Of a stretch of DNA of 64,000 nucleotides, positions 23,990 to 31,634 are shown piece after piece. The notes under the pieces were generated by a model that worked only from the letters and a program-made list of their open reading frames with translations, did no database searches and was not told the DNA's origin. Position 1 is the first letter of the stretch, and the number at the start of each line of letters is the position of its first letter. Source of the stretch: Halomonas sp. SpR1 (GTDB lineage Bacteria > Pseudomonadota > Gammaproteobacteria > Pseudomonadales > Halomonadaceae); assembly GCF_031010175.1 (NCBI RefSeq), contig NZ_JAUAMB010000018.1, forward strand, positions 1-64,000, read 5' to 3'. Both the position numbers and the translations under genes were made by a program.

Positions 23990-25780
23990 ATGACGACGAC
24001 AGCCCCCATCGAACTGAAAGAATCGCCCCGTATGGCCGCCCGCCACCTGTATTGGCAGGGGTGGCGGGTTTCGCATATTTCCAAGCTGATTGGCGAGAAG
24101 CCCGCCACCATTCACAGCTGGAAAGCGCGCGACCGTTGGGATGACCTAACGCCCACCGAGCGGGTAGAGCACTCGCTGGAAGCGCGCATGGTGCAGCTCA
24201 TCACCAAGCCGAAAAAGGAGCCGGTCGATTACAAGGAAATTGACTTACTGGGTAGGCAGATCGAGCGGCTGGCCAGGATTCGTCAGTACCAGGAAACCGG
24301 CCGCGAAGCGGATCTAAATCCCAACATTGAGCGGCGCAACGCGGGGCCGAAAAAGAAGCCCAGGCGTAACGCGCTGGAAGAAGAGCAGATCGAGGCGCTG
24401 GACGCGGCGTTTCTGGAATCGCTGTTTGAATACCAGGCGGTGTGGCTGGAAGCGGGCCAGAAGCACCGCATTCGCAATATTCTCAAAAGCCGCCAGATTG
24501 GGGCCACCTGGTACTTTGCCCGGGAGGCGATCGTCGATGCGTTCAAAACCGGGCGCAATAAGATCTTTCTTTCCGCCAGCCGCGCCCAGGCGCATATCTT
24601 CCGCAACTACATCGTGCAGTTCGTTAAAGAGGTGTGCGATGTGGAGCTTAAAGGCGATCCGATTGTTCTGGATAACGGCGCCGAACTGCACTTCCTAGGC
24701 ACCAACTCCAAAACCGCCCAGGGCTATCACGGCGATGTGTATTTGGATGAGTATTTCTGGATTCATCGCTTTGCCGAGTTTCGCAAGGTCACCAGCGGCA
24801 TGGCCATGCACAAGAAGTGGCGGCAGACGTATTTCTCAACGCCTTCCAGCGTTGGCCATGAGGGGTATCCGTTCTGGAACGGTGAGCTGTTTAACAAGCG
24901 GCGTAAAAAATCAGAGCGGGCTGAGTTTGATGTTTCTCACGAGGCGCTGAAGAACGGCAAGCTGTGCCCAGACGGCCATTGGCGGCAGATCGTGACGGTG
25001 CTGGATGCCATGGAGGGCGGCTGTGATCTGTTCGATCTTGATCAGCTGCGCATGGAGTACTCGCCGGAAGAGTTCGACAACCTGTTGATGTGTGGCTTTG
25101 TCGATGACAGCCAAAGCGCCTTCCCGCTGGCGGTGATGAAAGCCTGCATGGTCGATAGCTGGGAAGTGTGGGACGACTACCGGCCGTTTGCCCCGCGACC
25201 GGTGGGCGACCGGGATGTGTGGATCGGCTACGACCCCACCGGTACCGGCGAAGATGGCGATGGGGCGGGGCTGGTGGTGGTGCTGCCCGCGCGCTCCAGC
25301 GACGAAAAGCACCGCGTGCTGGAACGCCACCGCTTGAAGGGCCAGGACTACGAAGACCAGGCCGCCTTTATCGAATCCTTCCGCGAGAAGTACACCATCG
25401 GCCACATTGGCATCGATACCACCGGCATTGGCGGCGCGGTGGCCGAATACGTCGAGAAGTGGTTCCCCACGGTGGTGCGCTACCGCTACGACGTTTCGCT
25501 GAAAACAAGCATGGTGCTGCAGGCTCAGCAGATTATGCGCAAAGACCGGCTGGAGTTTGATGCGGGCTGGTCGGATCTCGCTGCCTCCTTCATGGCAATC
25601 AAAAAAGAGCTGACCGGCAGCGGCCGCCAGTTCACCTATGTTTCCGGCCGCAGTAAAGCGACCGGCCACGCTGACTTGGCTTGGGCCACCATGCACGCCC
25701 TACATTTTGAGCCTCTCGACGGCCCCGCCAGTGAAGGCGCTGGCCGTTCTATCATGGAGTTTTCTGACGATGACGATTAA
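23990..25780 (+). CDS. P: P2 gpP-like terminase large subunit
   Basis: The protein has 596 residues from ATG 23990; P2 gpP has 590. An N-terminal helix-turn-helix (MAARHLYWQGWRVSHISKLI) precedes the ATPase part, with Walker A variant KSRQIGATW near residue 165 and Walker B VYLDEYFW near 252. The C-terminal nuclease shows GYDPTGTGEDGDG, HIGIDTTGIGG and HADLAWATMHAL, which supply the acidic residues. It packages DNA at cos. The earlier in-frame start at 23897 lies across the late promoter site and is rejected. Confidence 0.96.
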   Translation: MTTTAPIELKESPRMAARHLYWQGWRVSHISKLIGEKPATIHSWKARDRWDDLTPTERVEHSLEARMVQLITKPKKEPVDYKEIDLLGRQIERLARIRQYQETGREADLNPNIERRNAGPKKKPRRNALEEEQIEALDAAFLESLFEYQAVWLEAGQKHRIRNILKSRQIGATWYFAREAIVDAFKTGRNKIFLSASRAQAHIFRNYIVQFVKEVCDVELKGDPIVLDNGAELHFLGTNSKTAQGYHGDVYLDEYFWIHRFAEFRKVTSGMAMHKKWRQTYFSTPSSVGHEGYPFWNGELFNKRRKKSERAEFDVSHEALKNGKLCPDGHWRQIVTVLDAMEGGCDLFDLDQLRMEYSPEEFDNLLMCGFVDDSQSAFPLAVMKACMVDSWEVWDDYRPFAPRPVGDRDVWIGYDPTGTGEDGDGAGLVVVLPARSSDEKHRVLERHRLKGQDYEDQAAFIESFREKYTIGHIGIDTTGIGGAVAEYVEKWFPTVVRYRYDVSLKTSMVLQAQQIMRKDRLEFDAGWSDLAASFMAIKKELTGSGRQFTYVSGRSKATGHADLAWATMHALHFEPLDGPASEGAGRSIMEFSDDDD

Positions 25781-26831
25781 CACCGCAGCGGCCAAGCCGC
25801 GCATTCGCGTGCCTGCGTATCAGGTTCAACACGATACCGCCCCGGCGGTGGCCACCGGCAGCGGCCGCATGGAGGCGTTTACTTTTGGCGATCCGGAGCC
25901 GGTCACCAGCATGCGCGATGTTTGGTATGAAGGCGTTTGGCTAACGCCGGATGAGTGGTATGAGCCGCCGATCCCGCTAAGCGTGTTGGCCAAGAGCTAC
26001 CGGGCCACCGCCCACCACGGCAGCGCCTTGCAGGTGAAGCGCAATATCCTGCTGAAAACCTTTATTCCCCACCCGTTGCTGAACCGTCGCACATTTAGCT
26101 CGCTGGCCCTCGACTACCTGGTGTTTGGCAATGGCTACCTGGAGGACGTGCGCGGGCGGCTAGGGCGGCGGCTGGGTCTACAGCATCGCGGCGCCAAATA
26201 TATGCGCCGGGGCGAGGATGACCGCTATTGGTGGGTACCCAACTACATGGAACGGGTAGAGCTGCCCGCCGGGCGTACCGTTCATCTGCTTGAGCCGGAT
26301 ATCGATCAGACCATCTATGGGGTGCCGGACTATATCGGCAGCCTGCAAAGCGCCTGGCTCAACGAATCTGCCACCCTGTTCCGCCGCCGCTACTATCTCA
26401 ACGGCAGCCACGCGGGCTTCATCATGTACGTCAACGACCCGGCCCACGATCAAAAAGACATCGACGATATGCGTAAGGCGCTGAAAAACAGCAAAGGGCC
26501 GGGCAACTTCCGCAACCTGTTCCTTTACTCACCCAGGGGCAAAAAGGACGGCGTGCAGATCATCCCGGTGTCTGAGGTCGCGGCCAAAGACGAGTTCTAC
26601 AACATCAAAAACATCACCCGGGACGACCAACTGGCCGGGCACCGTATCCCACCGCAGCTAATGGGCGTGGTGCCCCAAAACGCCGCCGGATTTGGCGATG
26701 CGGAAAAAGCCGCCAAGGTTTACGTTGCCAACGAGCTAGAGCCGTTGCAGGCCACCTTTAAAGAGATTAACGAGCACGTGGGGGAAGAGGTGGTGAGGTT
26801 TGATCCGTATTTGTTGGATCTTGAGGCATAA
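25770..26831 (+). CDS. Q: P2 gpQ-like capsid portal protein
   Basis: The protein has 353 residues from ATG 25770, which overlaps the P stop; P2 gpQ has 344. Diagnostic segments are FTFGDPEPVTSMRDVWYEG, YRATAHHGSALQVKRNIL, PDYIGSLQSAWLNESATLFR and RDDQLAGHRIPPQLMGVVPQ. It forms the dodecameric portal. A 132-base longer frame is only the out-of-frame overlap with P. Confidence 0.96.
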   Translation: MTINTAAAKPRIRVPAYQVQHDTAPAVATGSGRMEAFTFGDPEPVTSMRDVWYEGVWLTPDEWYEPPIPLSVLAKSYRATAHHGSALQVKRNILLKTFIPHPLLNRRTFSSLALDYLVFGNGYLEDVRGRLGRRLGLQHRGAKYMRRGEDDRYWWVPNYMERVELPAGRTVHLLEPDIDQTIYGVPDYIGSLQSAWLNESATLFRRRYYLNGSHAGFIMYVNDPAHDQKDIDDMRKALKNSKGPGNFRNLFLYSPRGKKDGVQIIPVSEVAAKDEFYNIKNITRDDQLAGHRIPPQLMGVVPQNAAGFGDAEKAAKVYVANELEPLQATFKEINEHVGEEVVRFDPYLLDLEA

Positions 26832-26862
26832 AAAAAGCGCCTGGCATGCCAGGCGCTAATCG
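26832..26862 (+). terminator. Terminator after gene Q
   Basis: AGCGCCTGGCATGCCAGGCGCT is one long palindrome immediately after the Q stop codon (arms of 11 bases). The T-run that follows is weak, but it is preceded by an A-run, so it could act from both sides. Confidence 0.55.
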
Positions 26863-26955
26863 CTCTTTCATCCTTGAAAACAAAGGGAGCATCCGGCCCC
26901 GCAAGCGATAAAAAGACTATACCCTAAAACTGTATATATGAACAGGTAATCAAGG

Positions 26956-27717
26956 ATGATGAATAAACCGATTTTGCCCTGGATGGGCGGCAAACGACGC
27001 TTGGCCAAACAGATATTACCGCTGTTTAAACCGCACACTGCCTACGTGGAACCCTTCTGCGGTGGGGCGGCGATCTTCTTTATGAAAGCTCCCAGTAAAG
27101 TGGAAGTGATCAACGACGCGCATGGGGAGTTGGTGAACCTCTACCGCATCGTGAAGCACCACCCTGATGAGTTGGTGAAGCAGTTCCGCTGGGGGCTAAT
27201 TAGCCGCGAAGAGTACCTGACTCAAAGAGAGATCGCCCCCCGCCACCTAACCGATATCCAACGGGCGGCGCGTTTCTTCTACCTGCAAAAGCTCGCGTTT
27301 GGCGGCAAGGTCAGCGGCCAGACATTTGGCACCTCGGCGGTATCACCGCCCCGCATGAACCTGCTGCGTATCGAGGAAGATCTCAGCGATGCCCACCTAC
27401 GCTTATCCAGGGCGGTGGTTGAGCACTTAGATTGGGCGGAGTGCATCAAACGCTATGACCGGGAAGGCACGCTGTTCTATCTCGACCCACCCTACTGGGG
27501 CACCGCCGGGTACGGCTGCGACTTCCCCCTGGAAGAGTACTACCGGATGGGCGAGCTGGCCCGAACAGGGCAGGGGCAATTCGTGATCAGTGTCAACGAC
27601 ACGCCGGAGATGCGCGATGCATTCAAAGGCCTAACGATCCGCACCACCCAAATTCGCTACACGGTTGGCCAGCAGGCAACCGAACCTCGTGGCGAGCTAA
27701 TCATCTCTAACCGCTAA
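26956..27717 (+). CDS. Dam-like D12-class adenine-N6 DNA methyltransferase
   Basis: The protein has 253 residues. Motif I is PWMGGKRRLAKQI (residues 8-20) and motif IV is YLDPPYWGTAGYG (near residue 176), both typical of phage Dam-like enzymes; VEPFCGGAAIFF follows motif I. It methylates adenine in DNA, often GATC, and may protect phage DNA or affect packaging. It is the first gene after Q, outside the conserved P2 set. It has no restriction partner beside it. Confidence 0.9.
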   Translation: MMNKPILPWMGGKRRLAKQILPLFKPHTAYVEPFCGGAAIFFMKAPSKVEVINDAHGELVNLYRIVKHHPDELVKQFRWGLISREEYLTQREIAPRHLTDIQRAARFFYLQKLAFGGKVSGQTFGTSAVSPPRMNLLRIEEDLSDAHLRLSRAVVEHLDWAECIKRYDREGTLFYLDPPYWGTAGYGCDFPLEEYYRMGELARTGQGQFVISVNDTPEMRDAFKGLTIRTTQIRYTVGQQATEPRGELIISNR

Positions 27718-27734
27718 ACCAGCTACCAACCATA

Positions 27735-27760
27735 AAGCCGCTCCGAAAGGGGCGGTTTGT
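27735..27760 (+). terminator. Intrinsic terminator after the Dam-like gene
   Basis: AAGCCGCTCC / GGGGCGGTTT hairpin followed by a GTTTGTTT tail on the plus strand. Confidence 0.65.
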
Positions 27761-27796
27761 TTGTACATGAAGCACACGATCTTTCTTCTAGGAATG

Positions 27797-28099
27797 TTAT
27801 GCCAACCGGAGTTCAAAACGATTGCCACTGATATGGCTAAGAATAAATTTTGGTGGCTTCCCAGGTGGCCATTTCAATAGATCTTGGCTAGCGAGCCACT
27901 CTCTTACGATCGGCTCGCCTTTATCCCTAAACTCAGGGCAATCTTTCCAAAAGCCTTTGGTCAGCGAGAAAGCATGCTGCGAACCATCGATAGTGACAAT
28001 AGCTTCCTTCCATTGAGGGTCGAAGTACTGCCTGCGATTAGGCTTGCCAACCCTTATACCGTAATGATCTTTTCCGTTTGACCAAGCACTTACTTTCAT
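27797..28099 (-). CDS. Unrecognised small protein
   Basis: The protein has 100 residues, starting MKVSAWSNGKDHYGIRVGKP. It has an aromatic- and lysine-rich composition, with FWKDCPEFRDKGEPIVREWL in the middle. I do not recognise the family. It is convergent with the Dam-like gene. A weak GAGG lies upstream of the start. It may be a lysogenic-conversion or defence-related gene at the Q end of the prophage. Confidence 0.5.
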   Translation of the reverse strand: MKVSAWSNGKDHYGIRVGKPNRRQYFDPQWKEAIVTIDGSQHAFSLTKGFWKDCPEFRDKGEPIVREWLASQDLLKWPPGKPPKFILSHISGNRFELRLA

Positions 28100-28179
28100 T
28101 CAATTGGCCTCAATGGTGAGTATTTTTATTGACCTGTCCAAATTTAAGCATAACTGATTCATGCCACCCATGGGGCCAG

Positions 28180-28270
28180 CGGAACCCCACGCCGCGCCAT
28201 CGTCACCCCGCCCCGCCCGCGCGCTAAATCTAGTGGTTTTTATGCACCATTGCGGTAGTGCATCAAGCCG
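28180..28270. other. cos-like packaging region of the P2-like prophage
   Basis: A stretch without genes between the Q side and the next small gene. CACCCCGCCCCGCC (28204-28217) resembles the complement of the G-rich P2 cohesive end, and the inverted repeat ATGCAC-N10-GTGCAT lies about 25 bases away. In P2 cos lies just beyond Q. This is inferred from position and composition only. The whole gap is 28100-28352. Confidence 0.4.
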
Positions 28271-28352
28271 CGCCAGTGCTGGGCGGGAGGACGGTTCTAA
28301 GGGCAGTGTTTTTTATGCGTTTTCATGCAGATATTTGCAGTTTTTGCGGCGG

Positions 28353-28619
28353 TCAGTGAAAAGGCGTGAGGTAGTGAGCTGCAAGCATTTCTAAGATGGA
28401 TTTTCGGTGGGCATCCCAGGTTCGATCATCGACCAGATGCGCCAGGGAATAAGGCATTTCAGCGTAGGTAATCCATAGCTCATCGGTTTCTGAAGGTAGT
28501 AAGCCTATCTTGGCGCGCCGGTTCTGTGAGCGGATTTCAAACCAGGCGTAATGGTCGCCGTTCTTATCCTGGCGTAGGCGGTAGGTGAAGCGGGTCAGCT
28601 TTTGTGATGACGTTGTCAT
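28353..28619 (-). CDS. Unrecognised small protein next to attL
   Basis: The protein has 88 residues: MTTSSQKLTRFTYRLRQDKN, then WFEIRSQNRRAKIGLLPSE. It reads like a compact beta-rich protein. An AAAGGG sequence lies about 10 bases before the start. It is the last gene before the tRNA-like repeat, so it belongs to the P2-like prophage or old flank, not to the integrative element. Confidence 0.5.
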   Translation of the reverse strand: MTTSSQKLTRFTYRLRQDKNGDHYAWFEIRSQNRRAKIGLLPSETDELWITYAEMPYSLAHLVDDRTWDAHRKSILEMLAAHYLTPFH

Positions 28620-28683
28620 TTATTGCTAGCCCTTTTGTGTTTCCGCTTGGAACCTATATGGAACCTAGAACCGCTACCAACAA

Positions 28684-28722
28684 AAAACGGCCACCTGCTA
28701 TATTAGCTAAGTGGCCGTTTTT
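28684..28722. terminator. Bidirectional terminator before attL
   Basis: AAAAAACGGCCAC and GTGGCCGTTTTT form a perfect stem around an AT-rich loop; there is an A-run on one side and a T-run on the other, so it can stop transcription in both directions at the junction between the two elements. Confidence 0.7.
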
Positions 28723-28731
28723 CATAGAATT

Positions 28732-28778
28732 TTTGGTCGGAATAGCAGGATTCGAACCTACGACCTCTGCCTCCCGAA
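28732..28778 (-). repeat. attL: partial copy of tRNA-Pro 3' end
   Basis: 47 bp identical to 53952-53998, covering the anticodon loop to the CCA end of tRNA-Pro(CGG). It stops within the anticodon stem, so no functional tRNA is formed here. The GAATT just beyond is also shared apart from one missing base. Confidence 0.92.
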
Positions 28779-28840
28779 TCCACTTCTTTCTTTCCTGACC
28801 CTGAAAAATCAATATGTTAACGCACTCCGCCCCGCGTTTA

Positions 28841-28903
28841 CGTGACCCCTCGTGACATGAACGGCCATGACGTGACCGACGTGCGTCACGTTTTGGTCAC
28901 GTG
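28841..28903. promoter_or_regulatory. Integrase arm-type sites, left cluster
   Basis: CGTGAC occurs at 28841, 28851 and 28871, and its inverse at 28885 and 28896. The 19-bp block 28885-28903 (GTCACGTTTTGGTCACGTG) matches 53889-53907 at 18 of 19 positions. Such repeats flanking the core are expected for integrase/Xis binding. Confidence 0.6.
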
Positions 28904-29337
28904 TAACAGATTGCCCGAATCGTGAACAGAAGTTGAACGTAGCCGTCACGGCTAGCTTCACCGGGCAACACAATGGAGGAGAGCGCATGCCATTCTTCTG
29001 TGGTGATCTGGAGGGTTCGAGTAAGTTGCTGATCAATGGCAAGCTCGCGCAGTCCTGTGGGCGCCATATGATCGGCGACCAGTTGAGCCTGTTTGCTATT
29101 GGTTTCCTGGATATTGTACTCAGCGACATTATCGCCAAGGTCAATGCCCAGCAAATACTCGACCGTTACATCCAGCACCTTGGATGCCTGCAGCAGCTGA
29201 TCACGCGTCAACCCACGATCTCCGCGTTCCACGCGAGAGACTCGGGCTTGATCGACGCCAATTTTTTCAGCCAATTCCATTTGATTCAGGCGCTTGGCTT
29301 TTCGTGCAGCACGTAGGCGAGAAGAAACGATTTCCAT
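28897..29337 (-). CDS. XRE-family immunity repressor (CI-like) without peptidase domain
   Basis: The protein has 146 residues. The helix-turn-helix is at residues 5-60 (RLRAARKAKRLNQMELAEKI, GVDQARVSRVERGDRGLTRD). The C-terminal part lacks the S24 serine/lysine motifs, so LexA-type self-cleavage is not expected. It is divergent from the cro-like gene across a 106-base operator region. It likely controls the long rightward operon. The 3' end overlaps the integrase arm sites. Confidence 0.85.
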   Translation of the reverse strand: MEIVSSRLRAARKAKRLNQMELAEKIGVDQARVSRVERGDRGLTRDQLLQASKVLDVTVEYLLGIDLGDNVAEYNIQETNSKQAQLVADHMAPTGLRELAIDQQLTRTLQITTEEWHALSSIVLPGEASRDGYVQLLFTIRAICYT

Positions 29338-29443
29338 AGGTATCTACTGCAATAATGAGATCTACAAATTATGCCTGTTTAGCATTCTTATGTCTTTTTA
29401 TATGTACTAACGACATTAGGCATGTAGCCATGAGGTGGTTTTT
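29338..29443. promoter_or_regulatory. Operator/promoter region between repressor and cro-like genes
   Basis: Imperfect palindromes ATGCCTGTTTAGCAT (29371-29385) and ACATTAGGCATGT (29413-29425) share the half-site ATGCCTA/TTAGGCAT. This is the expected place for the lysogeny switch promoters of the element. Confidence 0.55.
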
Positions 29444-29635
29444 ATGCAACTTCGACAAGCAAGAATCAAGGCCGGGTTAACCCAAAGCGCGCTGGCTGAA
29501 GCCATTGGCTGCAGTCAGAGCGATATCAGCCGCATTGAGAGTGGGCAGCGCGACATCACGCTAGAAAGACTCAAGGCTATCGCAGCTGTGCTGGGCGTAC
29601 CAGTAGCTCACCTGCTCGCTGATGAGGTGGCTTGA
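29444..29635 (+). CDS. Cro-like helix-turn-helix regulator
   Basis: The protein has 63 residues: MQLRQARIKAGLTQSALAEA, then GCSQSDISRIESGQRDI. A single XRE domain. The start at 29444 is preceded by GAGGTGG. It opens the rightward operon; its stop overlaps the start of the replication gene (TGATG). By position it is the Cro counterpart of the divergent repressor. Confidence 0.82.
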   Translation: MQLRQARIKAGLTQSALAEAIGCSQSDISRIESGQRDITLERLKAIAAVLGVPVAHLLADEVA

Positions 29636-30603
29636 TGGCTGTCCCGGCTCATGCCTGGATGCCGCTATCCGCCTTCACCGATCGGCGTCTAGGCGCACGT
29701 GATATACGCGTTCTTGGAGCGTTATATGCACACGCTGACAACGAACGGACGTGCTGGCCTTCCGTGTTAACGCTGGCCGAACTGACCGGCATCGACCGTC
29801 GCGACGTCCAGCGCACCATCCGTCGCCTGGAGAGCTTCGGATGGCTGACGGTCGAGGCGGGAGGCGGGCGCGCTGCAACCTCTCGCTACCGGCTATGGCA
29901 AGCATCGCAAACAGCGGGTAATACGCCCGCCGAAACCGAGAGAAGGGCGGTTAAAACACCCGCTGTTGACGATGAAAAGGCGGGTATTTCCACCGCGGTT
30001 GATTCGCCACAAAGGGCGGGTGAAACGACCGCCTTACCGCTAGAAAGGGCGGGTGAATCGCCACAAAAGGGCGGGTGCTTTACCCCTGAAACAGCGGGTG
30101 ATTTACCCGCCCGAACATACCAGGAACAAACCAAGAACATTAACTCCTCTTCTTGCGCAACGGACATGAGCGCAAGCGAGCCAAAGGCGAAATGCGGGAA
30201 AGCTGCTCAGGAGGCGTTCTTTGTGGACTTCTGGCGCGCTTACCCGAAACGCCGAGGCAAGGCGGACGCCCGCAAGGCGTGGATGAAGCTCGCTCCTGAC
30301 GAGGCGTTGACCGAACGGATCCTGCAGGCAGTGGCACAAGCTCGCGCCTCGCCAGACTGGCGAAAGGAGGGTGGGCAGTTCATCCCGTACCCGGCGACCT
30401 GGTTGCGCAGGCGTGGCTGGGAGGACGAACTGGAACCCGACATCGAGCCGCTGGTGGGGGCTCGGGGGCCGCACCACAGCGAGACACAGCGCATTGGCGG
30501 CACCCTGGCCGCGCTGAATTCCCTGTTCAGAGGAGAGCAAGAACATGCACAACACGACGTTTCAGAAGGGCATGGCCTACCTGTCGGCCGCGTATGGCAC
30601 TGA
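29635..30603 (+). CDS. Winged-helix replication initiation protein (O-like)
   Basis: The protein has 322 residues. The N-terminal winged helix-turn-helix is clear (FTDRRLGARDIRVLGALYAH, TLAELTGIDRRDVQRTIRRL, SFGWLTVEAGGGRAATSRYRL), like other phage/plasmid O proteins. The middle (residues 95-165) is low complexity and coincides with the DNA iterons. The C-terminal FWRAYPKRRGKADARKAWMK and PYPATWLRRRGWEDEL is a conserved DnaC/O-type segment. It likely binds the iterons and recruits helicase through the next gene. Confidence 0.8.
   Translation: MAVPAHAWMPLSAFTDRRLGARDIRVLGALYAHADNERTCWPSVLTLAELTGIDRRDVQRTIRRLESFGWLTVEAGGGRAATSRYRLWQASQTAGNTPAETERRAVKTPAVDDEKAGISTAVDSPQRAGETTALPLERAGESPQKGGCFTPETAGDLPARTYQEQTKNINSSSCATDMSASEPKAKCGKAAQEAFFVDFWRAYPKRRGKADARKAWMKLAPDEALTERILQAVAQARASPDWRKEGGQFIPYPATWLRRRGWEDELEPDIEPLVGARGPHHSETQRIGGTLAALNSLFRGEQEHAQHDVSEGHGLPVGRVWH
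29914..30112. repeat. Seven GC-rich palindromic iterons within the replication gene
   Basis: Units at 29914-29931, 29945-29963, 29979-29997, 30014-30033, 30047-30062, 30069-30086 and 30094-30112 follow the consensus GGCGGGT-N6-ACCCGCC with some half-sites altered. Spacing is about 22-35 bases. As in lambda ori inside gene O, this is probably the replication origin of the element. Confidence 0.7.
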
Positions 30604-30862
30604 GCTGAGTCGGGAGCGGTTGGCCGTTTACTGGGATCAACTGGCCCACATGGACGACGACGCCTTCCTGGCAACCGTGAAGGCCCATGTCGCCGCCCGT
30701 ACTCGCTTCCCCGTGGTCGCCGAGCTGCGAGAAGCCTACCGTCAGCGCTGCCAGCCGCAAGCCTGTGTGCATCGTTTGCCGCGTCCTAGATGTGTCGATG
30801 AAGACAATGCGCGGCGCGTACTGCAAAACCTGAAGACCCAAGTAAGGAGACCCTGCCCATGA
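30545..30862 (+). CDS. Helicase-loader-like replication protein
   Basis: The protein has 105 residues: MAYLSAAYGTELSRERLAVYWDQL (split here as AYGTELSRERLAVYWDQL) with DDDAFLATVKAHVAARTRFPVVAELRE, the pattern of the phage G39P-type helicase loader/inhibitor family. It overlaps the replication gene by 59 bases and is followed by VRR-NUC with a 4-base overlap. Confidence 0.65.
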   Translation: MHNTTFQKGMAYLSAAYGTELSRERLAVYWDQLAHMDDDAFLATVKAHVAARTRFPVVAELREAYRQRCQPQACVHRLPRPRCVDEDNARRVLQNLKTQVRRPCP

Positions 30863-31359
30863 GCGCGAGCGAACACCAAGAGCAGGTAGCCCTGTTTAAG
30901 TGGGCCGAGTATGGCGTAGGGCGCTGGCCAGCACTTGAGCTGCTCTACGCCATCCCAAACGGCGGCATGCGGCCATCAAAGGAGCGTACCAACAAGCGTG
31001 GCCGCACGGTGCGCTACTCGGTTGAGGCACAGAAGCTGCGCGCAGAGGGCGTGAAATCCGGCGTGCCGGATATCTGCCTGCCGGTACCGCGTGGCCCGTA
31101 TCACGGCCTGTACATCGAACTGAAGACGCGCCGCGGGCGGCCCAGTGAGGCGCAGCGACAGTGGATCGCCGCGTTACGCCGCCATGGCTACCGTGCCGAG
31201 GTGTGCCGTGGCTGGGAGGCTGCCCGCGCCGTCATCGAAGACTATCTAGGTACGGAGGGTGGGGCCGTTCCGCTCGCCGCCCCCGACCGACCCATCACTT
31301 ACCCCGCTCCGCGCCCCGAGCGCCTGGGTGAACGCCAAGCCAAGAGGATGCCGCTATGA
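30859..31359 (+). CDS. VRR-NUC domain nuclease
   Basis: The protein has 166 residues. Conserved points are EHQEQVALFKWAE (Glu and Gln), YAIPNGGMR, GVKSGVPDICLPVPRG with the catalytic Asp, and YIELKTRRGRPSEAQRQW with the E-x-K pair. VRR-NUC proteins are PD-(D/E)XK nucleases acting on branched DNA (FAN1-like), common in phage replication operons. It probably resolves replication or recombination intermediates. Confidence 0.88.
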   Translation: MSASEHQEQVALFKWAEYGVGRWPALELLYAIPNGGMRPSKERTNKRGRTVRYSVEAQKLRAEGVKSGVPDICLPVPRGPYHGLYIELKTRRGRPSEAQRQWIAALRRHGYRAEVCRGWEAARAVIEDYLGTEGGAVPLAAPDRPITYPAPRPERLGERQAKRMPL

Positions 31360-31634
31360 CCGCTACCGCACAGACTGAAACCCGCCGTCCCGATCCTGCG
31401 ATGATCCACATTAGCCCGGATGGCCAGACGCTACCTGTCGAAGCTCGCGTTGACGAACTGACCACCAAGGTCAAGAAAATCACCACCACTGACGAAGGCA
31501 AACTGCAGATCGTCCTAGAGTCGGAGGGTATGGATCAGGAGGCTCTCGACCAGGTCAAGGAGCTGCTCACGCTTCAGCAGCAATCCTTAGTGCTGGTCAG
31601 CATGACGCCGGTACAGCGGGAGTTGTTCTCATGA
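31356..31634 (+). CDS. Small conserved-looking protein of the operon
   Basis: The protein has 92 residues. The first 18 residues are Pro/Thr-rich and disordered, then a likely beta domain (KVKKITTTDEGKLQIVLESE) and a helix (QEALDQVKELLTLQQQSLVL). I do not know its function. It has 4-base overlaps with VRR-NUC and the TolC-like gene, so it belongs to the same transcript. Confidence 0.6.
   Translation: MTATAQTETRRPDPAMIHISPDGQTLPVEARVDELTTKVKKITTTDEGKLQIVLESEGMDQEALDQVKELLTLQQQSLVLVSMTPVQRELFS

Noticed and set aside
28604-28798. Plus-strand frame containing GIAGFEPTTSASR
   Set aside because: This peptide is the antisense translation of the tRNA-Pro 3' end; the same text appears at 53836-54474. 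Neither is a protein gene.
29914-30112. Protein-level repeat only
   Set aside because: The palindromic symmetry with AT-rich centres and the outlying copy in an unrelated frame at 34.2 kb favour a DNA-level function.
30103-30841. Minus-strand frames of 104-150 codons opposite the replication genes
   Set aside because: Shadows of well-supported plus-strand genes, with no independent start signals.
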